Shown here: in pieces, positions 16,767-23,851 of the stretch | Layout: every line of letters begins with the position of its first letter | How positions within the stretch are numbered: position 1 is the first letter of the stretch | NCBI GenBank assembly: GCA_003223025.1 | Contig: QHXR01000012.1 | Coordinates: forward strand, 1 to 38,106 | Source: Acidobacteriota bacterium | GTDB lineage: Bacteria; Acidobacteriota; Blastocatellia; Pyrinomonadales; Pyrinomonadaceae | DNA: 38,106 bases | Direction: 5' to 3' | Notes under the pieces: model-generated | Databases searched by the model: none | What the model was told of the DNA's origin: nothing | Seen by the model: the letters and a program-made list of their open reading frames with translations, nothing else | Translations under genes and position numbers: made by a program

Positions 16767-16876
16767 AGAATCAATAATTCCAGTTCCGAATATGCTTTCG
16801 AAAAGGTAGGTACAAAAACTAACAGAATCGCGATTAGAAAAAAAATAACGACAACTGCGGAGATATGTTCACACAT
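16763..16876 (-). CDS. 37-residue single-pass membrane peptide overlapping the dihydropyrimidinase start
   Basis: This small gene reads from the ATG at 16876 to a TGA that overlaps the dihydropyrimidinase ATG as ATGA. A GGAG stands 4 nt before the start. The peptide has a short polar N-terminus (MCEHIS), an unbroken hydrophobic helix (VVVIFFLIAILLVFV) and a polar tail (SKAYSELELL). Gene order, overlap, ribosome-binding site and one-helix composition support a real protein. The function is unknown; it could couple translation of the enzyme or tether a complex to the membrane. No conservation data are available. Confidence 0.55.
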   Translation of the reverse strand: MCEHISAVVVIFFLIAILLVFVPTFSKAYSELELLIL

Positions 16877-16909
16877 GTAACTCCATTCACGACCTGCATA
16901 CCCGTTTCG

Positions 16910-17122
16910 TTCTTTTAAATTGCCTCCACCATTTAGGTGGAGGTCAGTCTCGAAACGACTCGGCTTCAGCCAAACTTAATCAAAAGATTTCCTTTTGGCT
17001 TTAGCCCAGGTACGAGCCCAAGATAGGCTGAAGCAAGAGGAAATCTTTTGATTAAGTTTGGCTAAAGCCGTGCATGTAGTCCAGCTAACCACTAGCTAAA
17101 GCTTAGTGGCAATTTAAAAGAA
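16910..17122. repeat. 213 bp REP-like palindromic element downstream of the IS200-like transposase
   Basis: The ends are exact 15 bp inverted repeats: TTCTTTTAAATTGCC at 16910-16924 and its complement at 17108-17122. Each end carries a hairpin: CCTCCACC/GGTGGAGG on the left, CCACTAGC...GCTTAGTGG on the right. Inside is a 26 bp perfect inverted repeat (16968-16993 with 17038-17063). It ends 53 nt before the transposase stop codon. A half copy of its right side lies at 19598-19663. Confidence 0.85.
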
Positions 17123-17175
17123 GGAAATCATCTGCCTATGCGGGTGAATGAGATTTCGTTCAGCTCATTCCAGCA

Positions 17176-17613
17176 TCATCGGTCCTTAAATCTCTGAAAC
17201 CCCGCCCGAAGCAACATCTCATCAAACTCTTTTTCGAATGGCACCCTCGAATGATGCTCTTCCTGCTTCGCAATATAGCGCCTAACCTTTTCAAGATTCG
17301 ACTCGCTCACCGACGCTACGAAATATTCATCCTGCCATCCGAATTTTGTCTTCGTTAGCTGATTCTTATTTATCCAGAAGGATGACTCTCCTTTTATCAG
17401 CTGCATTATCTTCTCTAAAGTCTGATCGCTTCCCAGAGAGATCAAGCAATGGATATGTTCAAAGTACCCGTTGATGAAATCAATGTGAATACTTTTTTTG
17501 CGCGCATTTTGCCGAATGTGATCGAGGACTTTGGGACGAATCGAATTCTGCAAGAACGGGATTCGATTTTCAGTGGACCAAACAAAATGTAACCATACTT
17601 TTATCCAAGGCAT
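17176..17613 (-). CDS. tnpA: IS200-like / REP-associated Y1 transposase
   Basis: A 145-residue HUH endonuclease of the IS200/IS605 TnpA and RAYT type. The HUH motif is seen as HIHCLISL (near residue 54) after VWLHFVWSTENR. WQDEYFVASVSES and NLEKVRRYIAKQEEHH carry the region of the single catalytic tyrosine (RRYI). Such enzymes nick and join single-stranded DNA at hairpins. The full length and intact motifs suggest a functional protein. Adjacent long palindromes (16910-17122, partial copy at 19598-19663) are natural candidates for its substrate. No TnpB is present. A GGAG lies before the ATG but inside a hairpin (17623-17652). Confidence 0.88.
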   Translation of the reverse strand: MPWIKVWLHFVWSTENRIPFLQNSIRPKVLDHIRQNARKKSIHIDFINGYFEHIHCLISLGSDQTLEKIMQLIKGESSFWINKNQLTKTKFGWQDEYFVASVSESNLEKVRRYIAKQEEHHSRVPFEKEFDEMLLRAGFQRFKDR

Positions 17614-17622
17614 CGCGGGAGA

Positions 17623-17652
17623 CTCCTTTCATAGTTTTCATGAAGAAAGGAG
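17623..17652 (-). promoter_or_regulatory. Hairpin that could hide the ribosome-binding site of the transposase mRNA
   Basis: CTCCTTTC at 17623-17630 is complementary to GAAAGGAG at 17645-17652, an 8 bp stem with a 14 nt loop. In the minus-strand transcript the Shine-Dalgarno AAAGGAG just before the transposase ATG is one arm. IS200 transposase mRNA is known to be repressed by a 5' leader hairpin, so this placement fits. Confidence 0.6.
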
Positions 17653-17738
17653 CTTAACAATTAAAGCCAAGAATGGTCTTGAACTGTTCTAGAGCGAACT
17701 TAATTTCTCTTCTCTCCCGGACGGATCACGCACCCTGG

Positions 17739-18203
17739 CTATAGACTCTTTCGCATTGTTAGCATCAGGCCTTTGTAGTTCGACTTTTCGTATGCCTTCA
17801 CCGCAGAACTGTTCTCCGCAAACACTTCAAGTTCTATCACGCTCACTCCTTTCGACCGTGACCAGGACTCAAGGGCGTCGATAATCATCCTGTTGACGCC
17901 CTTGCCGCGATGTTCGGGCACGACGAACATGAATCCGAGATAGGAATATTTGTCGTGCGCGTAATATGGCTCAGATAATTTCAACCGAGCATATCCAGTC
18001 GCGATCAGTTCCGAGTTCAGTTCTGCAACAACCACTTCGGCTTCCGGGGACGATATCAAAGCCGTCAGATCGTAGTAACGGACGTCGCTTCCTTTCCTTA
18101 TCTTTTCGTCGAACGGTCGCTCCGCCTCGATCATTGCCTGCTCGAACATAAGTAGCTGTTCGAGGTCATCGAGTTTCGCTCGCCTTATTACGACTTGATC
18201 CAT
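17739..18203 (-). CDS. GNAT-family N-acetyltransferase
   Basis: A 154-residue single-domain acetyltransferase. The acetyl-CoA pyrophosphate loop VVPEHRGKGVNRMIIDAL is in the expected place, followed by VIELEVFAENSSAVKAYEKSNY, the usual last strand and helix. The ATG at 18203 shares one base with the TGA stop of the sulfatase gene (TGATG), so the two are translationally coupled. The pairing with a sulfatase does not reveal the substrate. The following 125 nt to the transposase hold no gene. Confidence 0.87.
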   Translation of the reverse strand: MDQVVIRRAKLDDLEQLLMFEQAMIEAERPFDEKIRKGSDVRYYDLTALISSPEAEVVVAELNSELIATGYARLKLSEPYYAHDKYSYLGFMFVVPEHRGKGVNRMIIDALESWSRSKGVSVIELEVFAENSSAVKAYEKSNYKGLMLTMRKSL

Positions 18204-19561
18204 CAAGATTCTTTTTCAGCGGGATAAGGAACAACCGCCGTGTCCCATTTCCGAAATTCAGCGCGAAGACGTTCGAACGTAGCGGTCTCGGCATTTTTAT
18301 AATCCGCCTGCTCGTGCTCGTCTACAGAAAGATCGTAAAGACTTTCATTCTTCACATCGCGAAGGTATTTCCATTTTCCGTTTCGCATCGCTCCCTGGCT
18401 CTTCGTTCTCCAGAAAAAGGTGCGATCGAACAATGCCAGCTTGCCTGCAAGAACTTCTCGAAGGTCTTGGCCATCGAATGGATAATTCGGATCTGGCTTA
18501 CCGCCCGCAGCGGCGATCATCGTCGCGGTCCAGTCCATCGTGATCACCGGTTGATCACTGACGACGCCGGCTTTTGTCACACCCGGCCAGCGGACGATCG
18601 CGGGGACGCGCACGCCGCCTTCGTGGAGATCCATTTTCTGTCCGGTGAAAGGCCAGTTATATGAGAATCGCTCGCCGCCGTTGTCGCTCGTGAAGATCAC
18701 GAGCGTGTTTTTATCGAGACCTGTCGATCTCAATGTCTCTAACACGCGGCCGATTCCGGCGTCCATACTCTTCATCATTTCGCCGTAAACTTTCAACGAT
18801 CCACCGGCGCGAAAACCCATCGGACCATATTTCATCGCATCACTGATAGCCTTATCCTTCGGCCCTTCCCACGGCCAGTGCGGAGCGGTGTAATGAAGAC
18901 TGAGATAGAAAGGATTTTTGTGCTCACGCTTTAAGTAATCAACAGCGCGATCGGTGAGAAGATCGGTTATGTATCCGACCCTGTCGACAGAAACTTCCCC
19001 TTCGTAAAGATCCGGTTCGGACGCCATCGTCTTGTGAGAAAAATGATCGGCGGCTCCGCTCATGATCCCAAAGAACTCATCGAATCCGCACTTGAGCGGG
19101 CCGAAGTAAGGAAGGTATCCGAGATGCCATTTCCCGATCAGCGCCGCGTCATAACGCTGAGCTTTTATGAGCGACGGGATCGTCGGATGTTCGCGTGGGA
19201 TACCGATCGTCTTTACACGCTCGCCGAGTTCTTTCTTTTCGGTGATCGGTTCTTCGAGACCGACCGGAAGTCGGGCGGGATAGCGTCCGGTGATCCAACC
19301 GACACGCGTCGGAGTACACACGGGCGCCGCGGAGTACGCGTTCGTGAATCGAATTCCCTGCGTCGCAAGTTTATCGAGATTCGGAGTTTGGTAATCCGGC
19401 CGGCCGTAGCAACTGAGATCCGCCCAGCCCATGTCATCGGCGAGTATGAAGAGAATGTTTGGACGACGCTGCGCATCGGCGGTCGTCGGCTTGAGCAGAC
19501 TTGCAGCGGCAGTTGTGCCTATTGTTCCTGCGACGAATTCTCTGCGGGTTATTCTCGCCAT
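18203..19561 (-). CDS. Tat-exported type I sulfatase (arylsulfatase A-like)
   Basis: A 452-residue sulfatase. It opens with a twin-arginine signal (ITRREFVAG) and a hydrophobic stretch cut near ADAQ. NILFILADDMGWADLSCYG carries the first calcium-binding aspartates. Cys82 in CTPTR is the residue converted to formylglycine in this family. Later family marks are GKWHLGYLPYFGPLKCGFDEFFG and FTSDNGGERFSYNWPFTGQKMDLHEGG. It would release sulfate from organic sulfate esters in the periplasm or outside. No formylglycine-generating enzyme is in the window. The reading frame is intact, and a coupled GNAT gene follows. Confidence 0.92.
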   Translation of the reverse strand: MARITRREFVAGTIGTTAAASLLKPTTADAQRRPNILFILADDMGWADLSCYGRPDYQTPNLDKLATQGIRFTNAYSAAPVCTPTRVGWITGRYPARLPVGLEEPITEKKELGERVKTIGIPREHPTIPSLIKAQRYDAALIGKWHLGYLPYFGPLKCGFDEFFGIMSGAADHFSHKTMASEPDLYEGEVSVDRVGYITDLLTDRAVDYLKREHKNPFYLSLHYTAPHWPWEGPKDKAISDAMKYGPMGFRAGGSLKVYGEMMKSMDAGIGRVLETLRSTGLDKNTLVIFTSDNGGERFSYNWPFTGQKMDLHEGGVRVPAIVRWPGVTKAGVVSDQPVITMDWTATMIAAAGGKPDPNYPFDGQDLREVLAGKLALFDRTFFWRTKSQGAMRNGKWKYLRDVKNESLYDLSVDEHEQADYKNAETATFERLRAEFRKWDTAVVPYPAEKES

Positions 19562-19597
19562 GCGGCTTCTCCTATTGAGTGCGGCTCAACCTAATAT

Positions 19598-19663
19598 TTG
19601 GCTAAAGCCCGGAATTTTTTGTGCTCAATCCACTAGCTAAAGCCTAGTGGCAATTTAAAGAAG
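19598..19663. repeat. Partial copy of the REP-like element
   Basis: It matches the right side of 16910-17122 in order: TTGGCTAAAGCC, a spacer, CCACTAGCTAAAGCCTAGTGG (7 bp stem) and GGCAATTTAAAGAAG. It lies just upstream of the sulfatase start, where it could affect the promoter. Confidence 0.75.
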
Positions 19664-19754
19664 TTAAGAATCATATTCAAATCTTTCGCCGAATTCGGCA
19701 AAATTCCTTCATATTGCCTCAACCTGGTTAAATCCATATTTGTGATGTGGTTCT

Positions 19755-19829
19755 TAAGCTCGCTTATGTAGCAACGAATCGCACCTCGCCTGCGGAGCAA
19801 AGATTCGTTAGCTCGAGTACGCGAGCTGA
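19755..19829. repeat. Degenerate GCTCGC/GCGAGC inverted repeat in a gene-free gap
   Basis: The 358 nt gap 19562-19919 has no convincing gene. Besides the REP copy it holds a GCCGAATTCGGC palindrome near 19688-19699. It also holds an imperfect inverted repeat with TTAAGCTCGC...CGAATC on the left and GATTCG...GCGAGCT on the right, resembling the element at 22288-22487. Confidence 0.5.
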
Positions 19830-19919
19830 AACCGGTGGCACAAATCACTGAGCGCGAACAATGTCATCTACCCGTGCCGGAACATGCATCGCTTCCCAAT
19901 CGTCGCGCCCATCGTCTCC

Positions 19920-21368
19920 TCAGTTACCTTTAACCGACTTCGCGGCCGCCTCGACCGCCGCCAGTATTTTGTCCAGATCGTTTCTATCGAGAATACGTCC
20001 GCCGACTATAACGGCATTTATCTTTCTCGTATTTGAAATATCCGCCAGCGGGTTTCCGTCGAGCATAATGATATCGGCGATCTTGCCAACCTCGATCGTA
20101 CCGAGATCTTTTTCACGACGCATAAATCTCGCCGGATTTATCGTCGCGGTTTGTAACGCTTCGAATGGTGAGAGTCCCGCCTGCACGAGTATCGAAAGCT
20201 CATCGTGCAGCATTAGACCGGCGGTTCCGATCGCTCCCTGGTTCAACTGCGTTCCGGCCAGAAGCATCACGCCCGCGCGTCGAATGTCCAAAATATCCTG
20301 CAGCGCGCGTTTGCGATTCTCCGTTGACGTCCGGTAGTCGTTGTTGCGTATCTGCCGCTCGCGTTCCGCGATCGCGGCGACAACTTCCGCGCGCTGCGAT
20401 TCTGTCTTGAATCGCAGTCTCGACTTATCCGCCATTTCGAAATCGCCGCTGAACGTGGCGGTCGATGCAGCATTTGTTACGGCGCAGGTCTTATTCTTCG
20501 AGAGCGTTCTGAGCGAAAGATCGTAATACGGTCGGTCACGCGTCATGGTGCCGAAGAACGCATAGTTCTGGTCTGTGGTTAGAGTGTCGATCTTACGATC
20601 CCGGTAGAGCGCGTAATATTCTTCTCGTTTATCCGAGGTTTCGCGGTTGATCTCAGCAAAGTGCTCGATGCAGTCGAGACCATCGTTGGAAGCGTCGATG
20701 AGGAATGATGGCGGGACACCGACGACGGGCAGTTTCTGTTTGTGCGCTTCCTCGATGATCGCCCGTAAAATATCCGGCCGCGTACGTTTCTCGGTTTTGA
20801 TATGGTCGACTCCGGAACGTGCCAGTTCGGCGACGGCGTGTTTCGCGTCTTCTACCGTTTTGACGACCGTCGAAATTCCCGTCCAGCGATCACTGCGACG
20901 CGGCGGCATTTCGCTCATTAGAACATTGCCCGCATAAAAAAGTCGTGGGCCGAGAACATGTCCCGCATCAATTTCGGAGCGAAGTTTCGCGGCGGCAGCC
21001 AGATCGTACGAGGTTCCCACGTCGCGTACTCCGGTGACACCGTGGGCGATCAGCAATTCGAAATACGGGTGATGGTTTTTTACTGCCTCGAGTGTATAGG
21101 TGTAACTGTCCCACAATCCAGGAATGAGATACTTCCCGCGTCCGTCTATTACTTCGGCGTCTCCGGGTATTCGCGGTTTTTTACCGATGGCGGTGATCCT
21201 GCCGTTTGCGATGATCACGGTCTCGTACGTCCTCGGCGTCGCACTCCGCATGTCGATCACCGTGACGTTTCGGATCGCTATCGTGTGAGGCCGCTTAGTC
21301 GCTCCTTGTTGGCCGGCGACTAGCGTCGGCCACACAAGCAGCAATAGTAAAGTAATCGTCCTTTTCAT
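19920..21368 (-). CDS. Exported amidohydrolase-family protein without metal ligands (probable pseudoenzyme)
   Basis: A 482-residue protein with a signal peptide (MKRTITLLLLLVWPTLVAG) and the overall plan of imidazolonepropionase/prolidase-like amidohydrolases. This is shown by IIANGRITAIGKKP, IPGLWDSYTY, GVTGVRDVG, PFEALQTATINPARFM and GTIEVGKIADIIMLDGNPL. The metal site is gone: HxH is Tyr89 and Tyr91 (SYTY), the usual His after the carboxylated-Lys strand is missing (VVGVPPS), and the catalytic Asp is Gln374 (LLAGTQ). His236 (CIEHF) remains, as does Lys191. The frame is intact over full length, so this looks like a changed role rather than a broken gene. It lies 12 nt after a SnoaL-cupin gene, also exported. 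Confidence 0.85.
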   Translation of the reverse strand: MKRTITLLLLLVWPTLVAGQQGATKRPHTIAIRNVTVIDMRSATPRTYETVIIANGRITAIGKKPRIPGDAEVIDGRGKYLIPGLWDSYTYTLEAVKNHHPYFELLIAHGVTGVRDVGTSYDLAAAAKLRSEIDAGHVLGPRLFYAGNVLMSEMPPRRSDRWTGISTVVKTVEDAKHAVAELARSGVDHIKTEKRTRPDILRAIIEEAHKQKLPVVGVPPSFLIDASNDGLDCIEHFAEINRETSDKREEYYALYRDRKIDTLTTDQNYAFFGTMTRDRPYYDLSLRTLSKNKTCAVTNAASTATFSGDFEMADKSRLRFKTESQRAEVVAAIAERERQIRNNDYRTSTENRKRALQDILDIRRAGVMLLAGTQLNQGAIGTAGLMLHDELSILVQAGLSPFEALQTATINPARFMRREKDLGTIEVGKIADIIMLDGNPLADISNTRKINAVIVGGRILDRNDLDKILAAVEAAAKSVKGN

Positions 21369-21380
21369 TCGGGTGAATGC

Positions 21381-22172
21381 CTATCGAGTTCGCGGCGATG
21401 AAGGAATGGCGCGAACGGTAGTTGTTGGAGCGATCATTTCGATCTCTTCGACCGTTTCCGTTTCCCACCATTCTACGTGCCACGTGTTCGCCGGGATCAC
21501 GAAAGTTGAGCCGGCTTCGAAACGCTGGACCTTGGCATTGTCGAGATCTCCCAGGAGAATGAATTTACGTCCACTCTTGACGGTGATCTTCATATCGGCT
21601 GTGTGCTTGTGTGCCGAGATCGCGGCTCCGGGTTGCGCGGTCAACGAGTACTTAAACGGACCGGGAGTATTCCGATCGCCGGCGATCGGTGTCGTGGTAT
21701 AGCCGACATTATTGAACGATTCGTCCTCGATCCTTATCCGCCATCCGCCCGGTTGTTTGTTCAGGACCGCAGTGTAAGAAAATGTATCTGTCGGGCCACT
21801 CGGCCCCTGGTAGGTAAAAAGTCCGACGACCGCGGCAGACTCCGGTGACAAGACCTCGAACGTCAGATTCTTCCATTCGAATGCCTTAGGCGGAGTCCAC
21901 CGGGTCATGTAATGCTTCTTCGAGTCTTCAAAAGTAAGGAGGAACTTGGCACCGTTTCCGGCGCGGTAGTAGCCGCGTGAGTCGTACCGATCGGCGATCG
22001 CCTCACGACGACCGAGTCTCAGATCTTCACCGTACGCGTCGTAGAAATCCTTCAATTCTCGCTCCGGGGTCAATGCAGAGTTATGCATTTTCTGATCTTG
22101 GTTCGGAGTACTCTGCGCATGAGTAAAGACGGAAAGGCACGAGAGGAATAAGAGGACAAGTATTTTTTTCAT
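21381..22172 (-). CDS. Exported SnoaL-like + cupin fusion protein
   Basis: 263 residues with a signal peptide (ILVLLFLSCLSVFTHAQ). The first domain (about 35-160) has the NTF2/SnoaL-like pattern: ELKDFYDAYGEDLRLGRREAIADRY near its start, ending GGWRIRIEDESF. The second (about 175-250) is a cupin, with PGAAISAHKHTADMKITV and a closing IPANTWHVEWWE that supply histidines for a metal. The likely role is small-molecule binding or a simple enzyme in the periplasm; the substrate is unknown. It is transcribed together with the metal-less amidohydrolase gene (12 nt gap). Confidence 0.8.
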   Translation of the reverse strand: MKKILVLLFLSCLSVFTHAQSTPNQDQKMHNSALTPERELKDFYDAYGEDLRLGRREAIADRYDSRGYYRAGNGAKFLLTFEDSKKHYMTRWTPPKAFEWKNLTFEVLSPESAAVVGLFTYQGPSGPTDTFSYTAVLNKQPGGWRIRIEDESFNNVGYTTTPIAGDRNTPGPFKYSLTAQPGAAISAHKHTADMKITVKSGRKFILLGDLDNAKVQRFEAGSTFVIPANTWHVEWWETETVEEIEMIAPTTTVRAIPSSPRTR

Positions 22173-22287
22173 TTGTTTTAAGAGAGAGCAGGATCGGCGT
22201 CACAAGTGCTGCGAATGTGGAGAGTGAGTTTTCGCATATGTTCTTTTACCTGCGGATAAAATTCTACGTGGTAGCTCGACGCCCGTC

Positions 22288-22487
22288 TTAAGCTCGCGTA
22301 TGCGAGCGACAGCATAAAGCCCCCGGGCCTTGGCCGGGGGTATGCTTTTCGAATTCGTCGAGCTCGCGTATGCGAGCGTCAGATTTGATAACGTCTGCCG
22401 CTCGCATACGCGAGCTTGCTCAACTGTCGTTCTTACCCCCCGGCTAAGGCCGGGGGCTTTATGCTGTCGCTCGCATACGCGAGCTTA
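22288..22487. repeat. 200 bp nested palindrome built from GCTCGCGTATGCGAGC units
   Basis: The outer arms 22288-22340 and 22436-22487 are near-perfect complements. Each consists of TTAAGCTCGCGTATGCGAGC, then ACAGCATAAAGC, then a GGCC-centred hairpin of C and G runs. An inner pair (22361-22378 with 22400-22416) repeats the same 16 nt unit, which is itself almost self-complementary. Four copies are present in all. The element fills the 359 nt gap between two genes; nothing else is seen there. Confidence 0.88.
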
Positions 22488-22531
22488 AATCGAACGCCAA
22501 ATAATCGCCGGGTTTGTCCGCGACAAAATTC

Positions 22532-23836
22532 TTAACAGATCGCCAATCCCGCATCTAGAGCCTTGATCAACTCATCGACCGTGTCATTCGAGGAATTCAA
22601 CATCAATCCGGTGCGGATCACGTTCCCATACAATCCACCCTTGCCGATCAACACACCCTGGCGCTTTGTCTCTTCAAAAATTTTCAGCACCGCTTCAGGA
22701 TTCGGCTCCTTTGTCTTCGGATCTTTTACAAGCTCGATCGCCTGCATGATTCCCATTCCCCGGACTTCGCCGATGATCGGATACTTTTGCTGCAGACCGA
22801 GAAGCTGGTCGTGGAAATAATCTCCGACGACCCGGCAGTTCGTTCGAAGATCGTCTTCCTCGATCATCTTTATCACCGCGAGGCCGACTGCCATCGAAAC
22901 GGGATTGCCGCCGAATGTCGAGAACGTCAGTCCGGGAAATGCGTCAGCGACTTCGGGTGTCGCGATCGTCCAGCCGATCGGCACGCCGTTGCCCATTCCT
23001 TTCGCCGATGTAATGATGTCCGGCTCGACTCCGTAATGCTCGATGCCGAACCATTTATCGCCTGTGCGACCCCACGCGGTTTGCACTTCGTCGGAGATGA
23101 AAAGTCCGCCGTGATTTTTCGTGATCTCGTAAACGCGTTTGAAATAATCTTTCGGCGGTACGATGAATCCACCGACGCCGAGGATCGTCTCCGACATGAA
23201 CGCGGCGATCTCGCCGGTCGTCGTCGTGCGGATCAATTCTTCGACATCATTCGCACATGCGAGACCGCAGTTGTCAGGAGTCGCGTTGAACGGACATCGA
23301 TAGCAATAAGGAGCATGAGCGTGAACGAATCCCGCGACCTGCGATGCTACCGGTTTCCAATTCGAATGACCGATCGACGAAAGGGCTGTCGCGCTTCGCC
23401 CCGCGTAACCGTGACGCAGCACGACGACCTCGTGATTTCCAGTCGCGAGTTTCGCTGCAAGGATCGCCGTGTCATCGGCCTCCGTCCCGCTGTTCGTGAA
23501 GAATGACTTCTTCAAATTTCCCGGCGAGATCTCCGCAAGCTTCTCGGCAAGATCGCCCTGCGGTCCGTTCGCATAAAGAGTCGACGTGTGTGCGACGGTG
23601 TTGACCTGATCGATCCACGCCTTATTCACACGCGGCTCTGCATGGCCGACGCTCACCGTCAGCACGCCGCCAAAGCAATCAAGATATTTATTTCCAGCGT
23701 CGTCCCAGACGTGTTCACCTTCGCCCTTCGTGATGGCGATCGGTTCCTGGTAATAAGTTGCGACAGCGGGAAAAAGAAATTCTTTATGTTTTTCGATCGC
23801 GCTCTTCACGGTCGATCTTGGTTCTGGTTGTGTCAT
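22532..23836 (-). CDS. Class III PLP aminotransferase (AGXT2 / beta-alanine-pyruvate type)
   Basis: A 434-residue pyridoxal-phosphate enzyme. Lys279 (SAKGMGNGVPIG) should bind the cofactor, Asp249 (SDEVQTAWGR) its ring nitrogen, and NSGTEADD and FSTFGGNP are typical. Closest in style are alanine-glyoxylate aminotransferase 2 and beta-alanine or 3-aminoisobutyrate-pyruvate transaminases. It has a segment with four cysteines, APYCYRCPFN ... CGLAC (Cys178, 181, 190, 194), also known from this subfamily and possibly metal-binding. With the dihydropyrimidinase it fits the end of reductive pyrimidine breakdown. It is followed after 15 nt by a GT39-like gene. Confidence 0.87.
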   Translation of the reverse strand: MTQPEPRSTVKSAIEKHKEFLFPAVATYYQEPIAITKGEGEHVWDDAGNKYLDCFGGVLTVSVGHAEPRVNKAWIDQVNTVAHTSTLYANGPQGDLAEKLAEISPGNLKKSFFTNSGTEADDTAILAAKLATGNHEVVVLRHGYAGRSATALSSIGHSNWKPVASQVAGFVHAHAPYCYRCPFNATPDNCGLACANDVEELIRTTTTGEIAAFMSETILGVGGFIVPPKDYFKRVYEITKNHGGLFISDEVQTAWGRTGDKWFGIEHYGVEPDIITSAKGMGNGVPIGWTIATPEVADAFPGLTFSTFGGNPVSMAVGLAVIKMIEEDDLRTNCRVVGDYFHDQLLGLQQKYPIIGEVRGMGIMQAIELVKDPKTKEPNPEAVLKIFEETKRQGVLIGKGGLYGNVIRTGLMLNSSNDTVDELIKALDAGLAIC

Positions 23837-23851
23837 AAATATTGTCCTCGG

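Noticed and set aside
19633-19848. A 71-codon minus-strand frame in the gap between the sulfatase and amidohydrolase genes
   Set aside because: It runs through the REP half copy and another palindrome, has no recognised motif and no ribosome-binding site. Best read as non-coding repeat DNA.
19920-21368. Frameshifted pseudogene explanation for the missing metal ligands
   Set aside because: The frame is open over full length, motifs before and after each changed site are in the right order, and the changes are point replacements.
22288-22487. CRISPR array
   Set aside because: Units alternate in orientation and are nested palindromes, with no regular spacers and no cas genes.
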